A stretch of DNA of 64,000 nucleotides from Legionella qingyii (GTDB taxonomy: Bacteria > Pseudomonadota > Gammaproteobacteria > Legionellales > Legionellaceae), in assembly GCF_003184185.1 (NCBI RefSeq), contig NZ_QHJG01000003.1, forward strand, positions 124,001-188,000, written 5' to 3'. This document shows positions 39,422 through 49,586 of this stretch, one piece after another (the first letter of the stretch is position 1; the number at the start of each line of letters is the position of its first letter). A model generated the notes under the pieces. It saw only the letters and a program-made list of their open reading frames with translations, was not told the origin of the DNA and did not search any database. The position numbers were made by a program, and so were the translations under genes.

Positions 39422-40870
39422 ATGCACAAACCTTTAAGAACACTGGTTAACGCGGCTGTAATTAGTGTTCTAGCTACTGGTGGAGCTCATGCAGCTGGAT
39501 TCTCTTTATATGGAGAAGGTGCCGGATATGCCGTTGGTAACTATGCTGCTGGCTCTGCCGCAGAAGCGGCTGATGCATCAACAGGATGGTATAATCCTGC
39601 TGGTTTAGCATTGCTTCGTGAGCAGCAAGTAGTTTTTGGTGGCATTGGTATATTCCCTACTCTTAAACTAGATGGTACCAGTACCTTTAATACATCTACT
39701 GGTCTGCCTCCACCGTTTCCTTCATCCGTTCAATATGTACAAGAGTTTGAAGGCGTAGATGGCAGTTACAATGGTTTTGTCCCTTCATTTCATTACGCAC
39801 TTCCTTTAGGTGAACGTACTACCTTCGGCCTAAGTGTTACCTCACCATTTGGTTTGTCTACTGATTGGGCTCCTGATTCACCAGTACGTTATTCATCTAC
39901 CTATACTGAAATTTTAACCATGGATATTTCACCCGAATTGGGTACTCGCTTAACTGAAAATTTTGCAGTTGGAGCGGGCCTAGATTTCCAATGGGCACGT
40001 GCTAAATTCAATCAAATGATTGGTGCACCGACTTTATTTCAAATTCTTGGGGAAGATCCTGCCACTGTTGATTCATTAAGTTATAACAAAGCTTCATCTT
40101 GGGGGGTTGGATTTCATGTTGGGGTGATGGGAATATTTAATGACAATCACACACGTATAGGTCTTAATTATCTGTCCCGAATGAGACATGTTTTCTATGG
40201 ACATAGCCGTTTTTCCGGAATATTAGCCAATAACAATTTTAATCTGGTTTTCCCGGTATTACCTCCTTCGACATCTCGAACAAATAATGATGTATTTACT
40301 AACCCACAAGAATTCCCTGATGTGCTTACTTTAAGTGGATACCAAGATATCAATGAGAAATTGGCTTTATTGGGATCTGTTGTTTATACTGGATGGGGGT
40401 CGTTTAAAAACATCCAATTGAACAATGTGGCTGTACCAAATATTGGAGGGGCGCCATTTTTTAATGTGACCCAGGCAAATATTAATAGTAATGTACCTCA
40501 AAATTACCACGATTCCTGGCGTGTTGCGCTTGGTGCAAACTATCATGTAAATCCCAAGTTGATGCTCCGTGTGGGTGGCGGTTATGATCAGACGCCAACA
40601 AATGATATAGATCGAAATGTGCGTTTACCTGATGTCGATCGTTGGGCTGTTGCCGTTGGCGCTCATTATCAATGGCGACCTACTGTTGGTGTTGATGTAG
40701 GATACACCCATCTGTTTGCTGGTAATAAACCAAATGTCAATTCTGTACAGCCTCTTTCACAAACTTCTACATACAATGTGGAAGTTAATGATGGTCGTTT
40801 CGCAGCAGATCTGGTTGGTGCTCAATTGACATGGATTATTGATAAAGCCCCAGAAGCTCCTACAAAATAA
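39422..40870 (+). CDS. fadL: FadL/OmpP1-family outer membrane transporter
   Basis: Outer-membrane beta-barrel for uptake of long-chain fatty acids or other hydrophobic compounds. A signal peptide ends GGAHA, followed by the diagnostic AGFSLYGEGAGYAVGNYAAGSAAEAADASTGWYNPAGLALL, the hatch region of FadL. The C-terminus has alternating strands, for example MLRVGGGYDQTP and VGVDVGYTHLFAG, ending in QLTWIIDKAPEAPTK, with a short tail beyond the last strand. AAGGAG lies eight bases before ATG 39422; an in-frame GTG at 39413 also has GGAG seven bases upstream. It is monocistronic with a strong terminator. Fatty acid uptake fits a bacterium living on host lipids. Confidence 0.93.
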   Translation: MHKPLRTLVNAAVISVLATGGAHAAGFSLYGEGAGYAVGNYAAGSAAEAADASTGWYNPAGLALLREQQVVFGGIGIFPTLKLDGTSTFNTSTGLPPPFPSSVQYVQEFEGVDGSYNGFVPSFHYALPLGERTTFGLSVTSPFGLSTDWAPDSPVRYSSTYTEILTMDISPELGTRLTENFAVGAGLDFQWARAKFNQMIGAPTLFQILGEDPATVDSLSYNKASSWGVGFHVGVMGIFNDNHTRIGLNYLSRMRHVFYGHSRFSGILANNNFNLVFPVLPPSTSRTNNDVFTNPQEFPDVLTLSGYQDINEKLALLGSVVYTGWGSFKNIQLNNVAVPNIGGAPFFNVTQANINSNVPQNYHDSWRVALGANYHVNPKLMLRVGGGYDQTPTNDIDRNVRLPDVDRWAVAVGAHYQWRPTVGVDVGYTHLFAGNKPNVNSVQPLSQTSTYNVEVNDGRFAADLVGAQLTWIIDKAPEAPTK

Positions 40871-40895
40871 TTACTTAAAATTGATTCTGATAGAT

Positions 40896-40923
40896 AAAAA
40901 GCCACTTAAAGTGGCTTTTTTAT
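40896..40923. terminator. Rho-independent terminator, fadL
   Basis: AAAAAGCCACTT-AA-AGTGGCTTTTT forms a GCCACTT stem flanked by A and T tracts, so it can terminate transcription from both fadL and the convergent small exported gene. Confidence 0.93.
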
Positions 40924-40990
40924 TTATTAAACGATGGGGGTTGTTGATATGGAGGTGAGCTTATCTCCTCACTAATCCAAATAAGATTGA

Positions 40991-41380
40991 TTACTTTTTA
41001 GTAATAGTCGCTTCACCAGGACCATTTATAGTAAGGGTATATCCGTTTTTAGATAAAAACTTTGGAGTGATATCTCCTGTATCAAGATCCATACGAACTT
41101 CACCTACCTCAATAGGATTTGATGTATTCGTGGCCATTTTAATTACTGCAGAGCATTGTTTACCTGTTGTGTGTCCGTAGCAGGCCAATTTTACGAGATT
41201 CCAGTAAACTTTTTGAGTTGAATTGGCGGGAGTTGGGTATGCAGAAGGGACGCCTGCTATATAAGCATTTGATTCTTCAGGAGTGTTATTATGCGTCATT
41301 AAATAAGTTGGACTTGCAAAAGCTGTTAAAGCACTGATGCCTAAAGCTACTGCTGAAAAACTTTTAAATATTAAATTCAT
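40991..41380 (-). CDS. Small exported protein
   Basis: A 129-residue protein with a clear signal peptide, KSFSAVALGISALTAFA, cleaved before SPTYLMTHNNTPEESNAYIAG. The mature chain has two cysteines (LACYGHTTGKQCSAVIKM) that could form a disulfide and a beta-rich C-terminus ending GPGEATITKK. No family is recognised; it reads like the small secreted or periplasmic proteins common in Legionella. It is convergent with fadL and shares the bidirectional terminator. GAGAG precedes ATG 41380. Confidence 0.82.
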   Translation of the reverse strand: MNLIFKSFSAVALGISALTAFASPTYLMTHNNTPEESNAYIAGVPSAYPTPANSTQKVYWNLVKLACYGHTTGKQCSAVIKMATNTSNPIEVGEVRMDLDTGDITPKFLSKNGYTLTINGPGEATITKK

Positions 41381-41520
41381 TATCTCTCTTTCTCCGTTTA
41401 ATTATAAATGATTGGCTAGTTTTTATTGAATTCACTATGATTAGTGACAAGTCAAACAGTTCTAAACCAATCGGTTTTTCTACATCAAAACCCATCAAGA
41501 GTATATCGGAAAATAACTAA

Positions 41521-41549
41521 GTGTCTATCACCGTAGGGTTCATAGACAC
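41521..41549. promoter_or_regulatory. Inverted repeat upstream of the small exported gene
   Basis: GTGTCTAT and ATAGACAC are perfect 8-bp complements 13 bp apart, in the 216-bp gap between hemB and the exported-protein gene. It could be an operator or the terminator stem of hemB; there is no T run next to it. Confidence 0.4.
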
Positions 41550-41596
41550 CATATGCGTGGGTTTTTATTGTAAGAAAAAGTGATGGGCTGGGCATC

Positions 41597-42595
41597 TTAT
41601 ATGAATGATTTATTTTGACTTAACAAGCGTGCAATATCTTTTGCAAAATAAGAAATAATAAAATCCGCTCCAGCACGTTTTATCGCAATCAAACTTTCTA
41701 TAATGGCCTGTTCTTCATTGATTAGCTTGTTTTGAGCAGCTATTTTAATCATTGAATATTCACCACTTACCTGATAAGCACAAAGAGGCACTTCAGGGAA
41801 ATTTTGTTTTAGTTTTGCTATAACATCCAAATAAAATCCAGCAGGTTTTACCATGATCATATCGGCACCTTCCTCAAGATCCAGGGCTGTTTCTCTTAAG
41901 GCTTCAGCGCCATTCGCAGGATCCATTTGATAGGCCTTGCGATCACCAAATTTTGGTGCTCCTTGGGCTGCCTCTCTAAAAGGTCCGTATAGACAAGAAC
42001 AATATTTGGCACTGTAACTTAAAATAGGAATATGTTGATATCCTTGTGCATCTAATGCTTGACGAATTGCATTCACCATTCCATCAGTCATTCCACTGGG
42101 TGCAACCCAATCAGCACCAGCTTGCGCATGACTTACCGCTTGTTTTGCAAGTAAAGCCAGAGTTTTTTCAGTATCAATGCATTCTTCAGTAAGCACACCA
42201 CAATGACCATGATCTGTGTACTCACAAAAGCAAAGATCGGTAATAATGAGGATGTCTTTATTTACAGAACGAATTTTTTTTATCGCTTTTTGAATAATTC
42301 CTTCATGATGAAATGATTCACTACCACAAGCATCTTTTTGTTTAGGAATGCCAAATAGAAGTACTGCTGGAATGCCTAAGGAATAGAGCGACTCAATTTC
42401 TTTCGGGAGACAATCAAGACTTAATTGAAACTGACCAGGCATCGCACTTATCTCTTGCGGTTCATTAAGTAATTCACTGATAAATAAAGGAGCAATAAAT
42501 TGCTGCGGATGCAAGCGTGTTTCTTTAATTAAGGCTCGGGACATCGGATTGCTTCTTAAACGCGTTAATCTTAATGGTATATTGTAGTCGGTCAT
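41597..42595 (-). CDS. hemB: Delta-aminolevulinic acid dehydratase (porphobilinogen synthase)
   Basis: Condenses two 5-aminolevulinate molecules to porphobilinogen in haem synthesis. The 332-residue protein has the zinc-type cysteine cluster DLCFCEYTDHGHCGVL, the Schiff-base lysine pair SAKYCSCLYGPFREAA and MVKPAGFYLDVI, and the substrate segment PSGMTDGMVNAIRQAL. The three cysteines indicate a zinc-dependent enzyme rather than the magnesium type with aspartates there. AGGAATTAATTC precedes ATG 42595. Confidence 0.97.
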   Translation of the reverse strand: MTDYNIPLRLTRLRSNPMSRALIKETRLHPQQFIAPLFISELLNEPQEISAMPGQFQLSLDCLPKEIESLYSLGIPAVLLFGIPKQKDACGSESFHHEGIIQKAIKKIRSVNKDILIITDLCFCEYTDHGHCGVLTEECIDTEKTLALLAKQAVSHAQAGADWVAPSGMTDGMVNAIRQALDAQGYQHIPILSYSAKYCSCLYGPFREAAQGAPKFGDRKAYQMDPANGAEALRETALDLEEGADMIMVKPAGFYLDVIAKLKQNFPEVPLCAYQVSGEYSMIKIAAQNKLINEEQAIIESLIAIKRAGADFIISYFAKDIARLLSQNKSFI

Positions 42596-42682
42596 GAATT
42601 AATTCCTATCATGTAGTTCATTCTGTGGCTAAGAGATCGAAGCGCCCAAAAAATTCGAGATATTTTAACACAACTCCTGTAA

Positions 42683-42712
42683 CTTGGGTGAAGACGCAAG
42701 CCCTAACCCAGG
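42683..42712. repeat. CTTGGGTGAAG palindrome copy
   Basis: CTTGGGT and AACCCAGG arms around a 15-bp spacer, between divergent-side hemB and tamB. Another decayed member of the family at 11287-11360. Confidence 0.55.
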
Positions 42713-42768
42713 GAGATGACCGAGAATTCCTCACCTCCCGATTACGTTTACTTGATCAAACCTGCATT

Positions 42769-44970
42769 TTAGTGTTTTCTTTTTTTTATTTTCTTATTGG
42801 AGGTATACAAAAAATCAATAGCGCTACTGCTATCACTGTTGCTAATTTGGATACTAAAAAATCGATTGAGTAAGTATCTCAGCGTCAACATATTCGCATC
42901 TGTTTGTGACAGACCGATGTTATAGCTTAAATAAAGACGCTTTGAAAGAGATTTTCCCACTACAAAGGAAGTCGTGTCGCTTGAGGTATTGGTGAGTTGA
43001 TTATAGTTGGTATTCGTTTGTACATTAAAATCAATACCAACCGTTTGTTTGAGTTGTTCTAAAAGTTGGAGACTGTTCGTGGTGCTACCAAGATTCATCG
43101 ACGATATAGCCGCTAGAAGTAATTGTCCTCCAGCCTTGTCTGCTTGGTTCGCGGGACGACCTAGAACAAGCATGGAAAGAATATCTGCTTGGGAAAGAGT
43201 TGAAGGATCAGAAAATAATTGTATTTTAGGACGGGTTAAGCGACCGGTTGCTTCTACGCCTAAAGTCATGGTTTCCCCATAATTAATATTTTGCACATCG
43301 GTACTATTAAAGTCTAAAAGTTGACTCGAACTAGCAAAGTTTGTTGAAGTAGTAGTAATTTTTTTTGCAGCACGGAGATTAATTCCCGGATTACTTATGG
43401 ACCCACCAGTAAAGATTAATTGTCCTTGTTGTATTGCCAAATCCTGTCCGTAGGCCTTATAAGTACCCTGTCTCACTGATAGTTCACCATATGCATTGAT
43501 TGAACTTTGTTGCGATTGTTTTAAATGCAGTACTCCATCCAAATAACCCTTTAACCCTTTTACATTAACTACAACTTCTTTTCCCATTTTAAGATCAATA
43601 TCCATGCTATTAATCAAGGTAAACGAAGAGGATGATTTTTCCTTACGTTTATAAACCACATCATCGGGCAAGGAAACGCTGTTGTGGAATGAACGGGGTT
43701 TAATTTCAGCATAAGGAACCAAGATAGTGCCTGAAATGGATTGTACTGTTGGTGTTAAATGTAGATTGAGTTTTGGTGAAATGCCGACTTTGAATTCACT
43801 GGTTTGAACCAGTGGAAAATCATTGCCTTCCAGGGTGATATCACCTGTAAATTGGGTGCTTAGGTTTGCCTTCCCAGTAAGTGATAAATGATGACCTGAG
43901 GATACTATAGAACCTGTTGCTTCCCAAGAACGTTCCTTTCCACGTACATTCACCTCAAAAGAATCGATATTAAGTCCTAGCCGAGGTAAGAAAAAACTGG
44001 TGTTTATCAGTCTTAATTGACTTTCGATTTTTCTTTTACTCAAAGTACCGTTTACTTTTAATGAAGCAATCAACTGTCCTTTTAGTTTGCTAATTTCGGG
44101 GCTAATTTTTTGGATAAAATCCAAGGAGTTTAATTCCAATAATAATTCACTGTTGATTGGTTGCTCGTCTTTTAAGCCAGTATCAAGAGCAAATTTAGGT
44201 AATTGAAACTTCAGTTTTAAATTTTTATGTTCATCAATCGCTAAAATACCAGAACCTTTAAGATATTCAGGTGAAAGAAGGATCTTTAGAGAACCACCTT
44301 TGAATTGAAGCACTGGGAGGGTGTCATTACTGGGGTCATGATAAACACCAAGACGTATTGTGAACAATAAATTCCCTTGATTTTTAGCACTAATCTCACC
44401 TTGAGCTGATAAATTGGTATATAAACGAGCATGCTGGGGTGCACTATTCTGAGGGCTTAGATTTGCATCAAAAGTCCATTGCCAAGGCAAGGTTCCGCGA
44501 ATTTTTGCCTTCATTAGCCAATGATCCTCAGGAGCAGTGGTCATTTGAGAATGCATATCAATTTGTAGATTGGGCAAGACACCGGTTGCTGTAATTGTTC
44601 CTTTTTCACTATCGATAACTTTATCTTGTTCCGTGTTCCATTGTAGGCCTTGCCATTGAGCAGTTATTAATTGGCTTTCCCATAGAGAATGAGGATGCAA
44701 CTGTACATCCAATTGTTTTATTTTAATTTTAAGTGATTTATTTTGATATTCGATTCCGCTCACAGTAAAGTGATTTAATAGGCTACCCTCAATTTGATGA
44801 ATTTTTATATTACCAGGAAGATATAAACGACTGAAATGAATTATCGTATGTAACCCCGATTGGGTTTCTAATAAAAATAAGGCAATTCCGCCTAATAAAA
44901 TAAGAAATAACGAGCTAATATAAAGTGTTTTGACTAACACGTGCAGAGTTTTTACCAGAATTCGCTTCAT
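42769..44970 (-). CDS. tamB: TamB (translocation and assembly module inner-membrane subunit)
   Basis: Inner-membrane-anchored, periplasm-spanning AsmA-like protein working with TamA in envelope assembly or lipid transport. A single N-terminal helix, TLYISSLFLILLGGIALFLLE, is followed by beta-rich repeats and a C-terminal TamB domain (DUF490) with GVEATGRLTRPKIQLFSDPSTLSQADILSMLVLGRP and STDTTSFVVGKSLSKRLYLSYNIGLSQT. At 733 residues it is much shorter than the roughly 1250 of E. coli TamB, mainly in the repetitive middle. Its start overlaps the tamA stop by 4 bp, giving translational coupling. Confidence 0.92.
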   Translation of the reverse strand: MKRILVKTLHVLVKTLYISSLFLILLGGIALFLLETQSGLHTIIHFSRLYLPGNIKIHQIEGSLLNHFTVSGIEYQNKSLKIKIKQLDVQLHPHSLWESQLITAQWQGLQWNTEQDKVIDSEKGTITATGVLPNLQIDMHSQMTTAPEDHWLMKAKIRGTLPWQWTFDANLSPQNSAPQHARLYTNLSAQGEISAKNQGNLLFTIRLGVYHDPSNDTLPVLQFKGGSLKILLSPEYLKGSGILAIDEHKNLKLKFQLPKFALDTGLKDEQPINSELLLELNSLDFIQKISPEISKLKGQLIASLKVNGTLSKRKIESQLRLINTSFFLPRLGLNIDSFEVNVRGKERSWEATGSIVSSGHHLSLTGKANLSTQFTGDITLEGNDFPLVQTSEFKVGISPKLNLHLTPTVQSISGTILVPYAEIKPRSFHNSVSLPDDVVYKRKEKSSSSFTLINSMDIDLKMGKEVVVNVKGLKGYLDGVLHLKQSQQSSINAYGELSVRQGTYKAYGQDLAIQQGQLIFTGGSISNPGINLRAAKKITTTSTNFASSSQLLDFNSTDVQNINYGETMTLGVEATGRLTRPKIQLFSDPSTLSQADILSMLVLGRPANQADKAGGQLLLAAISSMNLGSTTNSLQLLEQLKQTVGIDFNVQTNTNYNQLTNTSSDTTSFVVGKSLSKRLYLSYNIGLSQTDANMLTLRYLLNRFFSIQISNSDSSSAIDFLYTSNKKIKKRKH

Positions 44971-46655
44971 AAGTCTGGTCCCATGCTGATTACTAATCGT
45001 GGACTGCTGCTATTCCGCTGCCATCGTTTATTGATTTCTTGAGCTAATCCTACTTTAATTGGTCCTATAGGTGAAACCCACATTAAACCACCACCTGCAT
45101 CGAAATATCCAGCTAAAGGAGTTGGATTGTAAACAGCACCTGCATCATAAAATGCTATGACGTACCAGTTTTTTTTGGTTTCCTTTTGAATTTCAAAGCC
45201 ACCGTAACTGAGTACTCTTCCGGGACCTATTGCATTAAAACTAAATGCTTTTAAATTATCTGCTCCTCCTAAAAGTAATGCAAGCGACAATGGTTGTTGA
45301 TTGATGTTATTGATTGCTGTAACTCCTTGAATTGCATGTCCGTAAAGACGCAAACGGATTGGTTCTATTCGCATTGCAGCTTTTATATCCACGGAAGCTT
45401 GGGCAAAATTAATTGTCGACAAGAGAGCTTGATTTGCAGCAAGGCCATTAAGCGTGATGTTATATCCAGATGGCGAAAAAAGCAGATCTTGTGTTTTGCT
45501 AAACGTAAAACTTGCTTTTGGATAGAGTAGAAATTGTTTCGTATTTGGCTCTAATGCATAATGAAATCCTTCATATAAGGTATTGACTGATAAAGTGCGT
45601 TGATAATTAGTTACACGATGCTGTTGAGCCAGTGACATAAGAATCGAGTTACTATAACCTGCACTGTAGCTTAAATTCGAAAAGTTTCCGGTAAGAGTAT
45701 ATTGATCATTTACAGGGTTTTTTCCGGGAACAACATACTGGGCCTGTAATGCATTTTGAACAAAGGATCCTTGAGCCATAAGATTGAATTTATGTCCTTG
45801 GCTATTGACTGGTACTACATGTAAGGCAGCTCGGCCGCGAGGTCCTGTATCTGTTCCGTAACCTGCGCCAAGGGTATAAGAGTATTTGGATACAGGTTCA
45901 GTATAGATTTGTACAGGAGTTGTTGGGTTGTCTGTAATTTGTGGTTTAACGAGAACGGAACTAAAGTAGCCGCTGTTTGATAAATCATTGTTTAATTTAA
46001 GTATCTTATCTCCTGAATAGACTTGTCCTGGATGAAAAGGAACAAAACGATGCAGTAATTTAGGGTTAATGTATGTAGGGTTAAATTGTATTTGTCCAAA
46101 ATAATAAAGAGGTCCAGTATCAAGAATGAGTGTGATTTCTGCTGTATAGTTATCTTCATCGATTAAAATTTCACTTTTCTTAAATCCAGCACGCATGTAT
46201 CCCTGACTTTCTGCGCTATCAAGGAGTTTTAATTTAGTTTGTTCATATTGTTCCGTGAAAAGGGGGGCTCCTTGCTGTAGAGGTATATTTTTTATTGCAT
46301 CACGCAAGACAGGATTATGCGCTCCTTCACCAATTATCTCCATTTTAAGCTGTGAAATCATGATTTGTGGGCCAGCATGGATGGTAATGAGCAACTGCTG
46401 CGCATTAGGTCTTTGAAGTGTTGCCTCGGCCTTAAAATAGCCGAAAGGTTGTACCGCTTGAAGTATTTGTTCTCTCAATTCTTCCAGGCTAAATTGGGAG
46501 AGAGGTTTTAATTTTTGTAATTCATTCAATCGTTTTTCAACGTTCGCCTCTACTTTTCCAGAAACTCCATGAATTGTAATGGATGCCAAGTCATTACTTT
46601 TAGCAAATAAAGCAAAACAGGTAATGAGAAGTATCATATAAATTAATTTCTTCAT
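44967..46655 (-). CDS. tamA: TamA (Omp85-family outer membrane subunit)
   Basis: Outer-membrane 16-stranded barrel with N-terminal POTRA domains, partner of TamB. The 562-residue protein has a signal peptide (MILLITCFALFAKS), about three POTRA units in residues 25-260 (for example EATLQRPNAQQLLITIHAGPQIMI), and the bacterial surface-antigen barrel with LGAGYGTDTGPRGRAAL and the C-terminal block GGADNLKAFSFNAIGPGR, then AGGGLMWVSPIGPIKVGLAQ. The RGF-type motif of Omp85 loop 6 reads LKAFSFN, a variant. The gene is upstream of tamB in an operon, 4 bp overlap. Confidence 0.93.
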   Translation of the reverse strand: MKKLIYMILLITCFALFAKSNDLASITIHGVSGKVEANVEKRLNELQKLKPLSQFSLEELREQILQAVQPFGYFKAEATLQRPNAQQLLITIHAGPQIMISQLKMEIIGEGAHNPVLRDAIKNIPLQQGAPLFTEQYEQTKLKLLDSAESQGYMRAGFKKSEILIDEDNYTAEITLILDTGPLYYFGQIQFNPTYINPKLLHRFVPFHPGQVYSGDKILKLNNDLSNSGYFSSVLVKPQITDNPTTPVQIYTEPVSKYSYTLGAGYGTDTGPRGRAALHVVPVNSQGHKFNLMAQGSFVQNALQAQYVVPGKNPVNDQYTLTGNFSNLSYSAGYSNSILMSLAQQHRVTNYQRTLSVNTLYEGFHYALEPNTKQFLLYPKASFTFSKTQDLLFSPSGYNITLNGLAANQALLSTINFAQASVDIKAAMRIEPIRLRLYGHAIQGVTAINNINQQPLSLALLLGGADNLKAFSFNAIGPGRVLSYGGFEIQKETKKNWYVIAFYDAGAVYNPTPLAGYFDAGGGLMWVSPIGPIKVGLAQEINKRWQRNSSSPRLVISMGPDL

Positions 46656-46796
46656 GATAGTCTCAGTACTCGCTTCACCAGAAAAATCCTCTTATTCTGC
46701 GTATAAAACGCTTTTATGAATATACACTTATTCGAAATTTAGGGCTAGGAATAAAATATATCTGCGCTGCACCCAGCCTACATTGCTGTTGCATTA

Positions 46797-49337
46797 CTAT
46801 ACATCCGCCGTTTCCATGCTTTTGAGTCGATAAATCAAGTCAAGCGCCTCTCTAGCAGTCAATTGATCGGGATCAATTTGCGCCAATTCACGCAAAATAG
46901 GTGATTGAGGTTTTACTTGAACTATAGGTTGGGTTTGCAAAGTCGATGGAGTCTGATTTTGTACATGATGTAAGTGAGTGTGGGCAATTTTTAAAACCTC
47001 AGCAGGTATGCCGGCAAGCTCGGCGACCTCAAGCCCATAACTTCGGTTTGCATGTCCAGGCTCTACCCGATATAGAAAGATGATGCGACCAGTATCCAAA
47101 GAGGCTTGTAAGTGAGCATTCCGAATACATGACCACTGCTGGGGAAGATTTGTTAATTCAAAGTAGTGCGTGGAAAATAAAGTATAGGCCTTGATGGTTG
47201 TTGCAAGATAGGTGCAAGCGGCATAGGCTAGCGCCATGCCATCGTATGTACTGGTTCCGCGACCGATTTCATCAATTAAAACCAGACTTTCATGGGTTGC
47301 CTGTCTTAAAATTTGTGCTGTTTCAGTCATTTCTACCATAAAGGTTGAACGTCCAGAGGCTAAATCATCACTAGCACCAATACGTGTAAAAATTCTATCA
47401 ATAGGTCCTAAAGTGACTGATTTAGCGGGTACAAAGCTGCCAATATGTGCTAGAAGTACAATTAAAGCTGTTTGGCGCATGTACGTTGATTTTCCGCCCA
47501 TATTGGGGCCGGTGATAAGCAATATATTTTGCGATGGTTTAAGATGCAGGTCATTGGCGATAAAACGTTCTTGGAGCAAATGTTCAATTACTGGATGACG
47601 GCCGGCTTCAATGGTAATTTGCGATTCAGCTACAAGATTTGGACAACACCAATTGAAACTTTGTGCTCGCTCTGCCAGAGTTGTTATCACATCCAGTTGA
47701 GCTAGAGCCTGCGCTAATTGTGTCAATTCGTTTATATTGTTCTGGATTTCAATCAGTAAATTCTCATAAAGCCATTTTTCGCGTGCTAAGGCCTTTACTT
47801 GCGCCGATAATACCTTCTCTTCAAATTGCTTCAATTCTGGGGTGATGTAACGTTCTACATTTTTTAAAGTTTGTTTTCGGTGGTAATGAGGTGGTGCTTT
47901 CTCTGCTTGGGTTTTGGACAGCTCAATGTAATATCCTTGTACGTTATTGAAGCCAAATTTCAGCGAGGACAATCCAGTTGTTTGTTTTTCTTCCAGCTCC
48001 AATTGCATGAGTTTATCGTTGGCACGCGTGCTGAGCATCCTCAATTCATCAAGCTCTTCATCAAAACCGGGAGCTATAACGCCACCATCACGAATTAACA
48101 TTGGTGGGTTTTCTATAATCGCGGATGCGAGCAATTGCTGGAGTACTGGTAGCGGTTTAATGTGGTTTTTTAATTGTACGGTGAGTTCGCTCTTGTTGTG
48201 CACAAGTACAGTATTCAGCTCGGGAAGTAACGCTAAAGTATGACTTAAAGCAACTAAATCACGTGGGCGAGCTGATTTTAGAGCAATACGCGAGATAATC
48301 CGTTCTACATCACATGTTTGTCTTAATAATTCATGGATAGATACATCGTTTTGCAGATGCAGTAGTTCCATTATCGCATCTTGGCGGGCTTTGATCTTGC
48401 CACGATGTTTAAGCGGTCTTCCTAACCAACGTTTGAGCAAACGACCGCCCATGGAGCAGGCCGTTTTATCCAGAAGAGATAATACGCTGTTTTCATGATT
48501 GCCATTGATATTATCAAATAACTCAAGATGTTTTTGTGTCGCGGCATCGAGTTGCAAGTAATCATGTGTATGTTCTAGGGTTATCGTAGTTAAATGAGGT
48601 AGCGATTGTTTTTGTGTTGTGTGTAAATAGGCCAGTAAAGCACCTGCTGCAACCAGTGCGGTGGTATATTCTTGTTCACCAAACGCGGCGAGATCATTTA
48701 CTGAAAATTGCTCACATAAGAGTTTTTTGGCACTATCGAAGCAAAACTCCCAGCCTGGTCTTAGCTTAATTGGGAAATTTTGGCAGTATTCTTCCAGTGA
48801 GGATGTTTCTTGTAAGAGCAACTCTGCGGGTTGCAATCTCGTAAGCTCTGCGCTGAGTTGATTTGTTTCAGCTAATTCCAGTAAATGAAAACGGCCGCTA
48901 CTTAATTCAACCCATGCGAGACCAATTTTTTGCTTTTGATGGTGAACGGCCAAAAGTAAATTATCTTTTTTAGCATCCAAAAGTGCTTCATCAGTCACTG
49001 TTCCTGGAGTGATAATACGGGTAACCTGACGTTCGACGGGTCCCTTACTGGTTGCAGGATCTCCTATTTGTTCACAGATAGCTACCGACTCGCCTTTTTT
49101 AATTAATCTTGCCAGATAATTTTCTACAGCATGGTAAGGAACGCCAGCCATAGGAATTGGTTTATCAGCAGATTGGCCACGATGGGTCAAAGTAAGATCC
49201 AATAATTGTGATGCACGCTTGGCATCATCAAAAAATAATTCATAAAAATCGCCCATACGGTAGAACAGGAGCATATCAGGATATTCTGATTTAATGCGTA
49301 AATACTGTTGCATCATCGGCGTATGGGAAGTTGTCAT
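46797..49337 (-). CDS. mutS: DNA mismatch repair protein MutS
   Basis: ATPase that recognises base mismatches. The 846-residue protein begins [35 protein letters not shown], containing the mismatch-wedge phenylalanine and glutamate (FYE), followed by the connector, lever and clamp regions, and the ATPase with Walker [30 protein letters not shown] signature and Walker [22 protein letters not shown] ends the chain in a MutS C-terminal dimer region. The downstream 46656-46796 gap ends in a CTGCACCCAGCCTAC fragment of the CCTGGG repeat family. The Shine-Dalgarno is weak. Confidence 0.98.
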   Translation of the reverse strand: MTTSHTPMMQQYLRIKSEYPDMLLFYRMGDFYELFFDDAKRASQLLDLTLTHRGQSADKPIPMAGVPYHAVENYLARLIKKGESVAICEQIGDPATSKGPVERQVTRIITPGTVTDEALLDAKKDNLLLAVHHQKQKIGLAWVELSSGRFHLLELAETNQLSAELTRLQPAELLLQETSSLEEYCQNFPIKLRPGWEFCFDSAKKLLCEQFSVNDLAAFGEQEYTTALVAAGALLAYLHTTQKQSLPHLTTITLEHTHDYLQLDAATQKHLELFDNINGNHENSVLSLLDKTACSMGGRLLKRWLGRPLKHRGKIKARQDAIMELLHLQNDVSIHELLRQTCDVERIISRIALKSARPRDLVALSHTLALLPELNTVLVHNKSELTVQLKNHIKPLPVLQQLLASAIIENPPMLIRDGGVIAPGFDEELDELRMLSTRANDKLMQLELEEKQTTGLSSLKFGFNNVQGYYIELSKTQAEKAPPHYHRKQTLKNVERYITPELKQFEEKVLSAQVKALAREKWLYENLLIEIQNNINELTQLAQALAQLDVITTLAERAQSFNWCCPNLVAESQITIEAGRHPVIEHLLQERFIANDLHLKPSQNILLITGPNMGGKSTYMRQTALIVLLAHIGSFVPAKSVTLGPIDRIFTRIGASDDLASGRSTFMVEMTETAQILRQATHESLVLIDEIGRGTSTYDGMALAYAACTYLATTIKAYTLFSTHYFELTNLPQQWSCIRNAHLQASLDTGRIIFLYRVEPGHANRSYGLEVAELAGIPAEVLKIAHTHLHHVQNQTPSTLQTQPIVQVKPQSPILRELAQIDPDQLTAREALDLIYRLKSMETADV

Positions 49338-49449
49338 GAATGTTTTTACTCGAGTTTAAATTGCGGCGATTTTAGCAAAATGATCTAAGGTAGAGTAGAG
49401 CCTATTTGAAATGGTAGGGGAAGATTACTGGTTAATTTAGGGTATAGGG

Positions 49450-49468
49450 ATAATTGTTGTGCAATTAT
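49450..49468. promoter_or_regulatory. Palindromic operator-like site before the gamma-glutamyl operon
   Basis: ATAATTG-TTGTG-CAATTAT is a perfect 7-bp inverted repeat with a 5-bp spacer, 118 bp before the glutamine-synthetase-like start codon and between it and divergent mutS. Its size fits a dimeric repressor. A TATAAT at 49561-49566 lies near the start but lacks a good -35 box. Confidence 0.45.
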
Positions 49469-49586
49469 TTTCCATATTGACCTTTGTAAATATCAAAAAA
49501 TAAACCTTGGATTCAAGAATAGAATCTGGGATATTATCAAATAGACTAAATCTAATGACTTATAATGAACAGGCAAAGGAAATGCT

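Noticed and set aside
42625..42873. 82-codon plus-strand ORF next to hemB
   Set aside because: Non-ATG start, overlaps the end of tamB and spans a repeat palindrome; no sign of selection.
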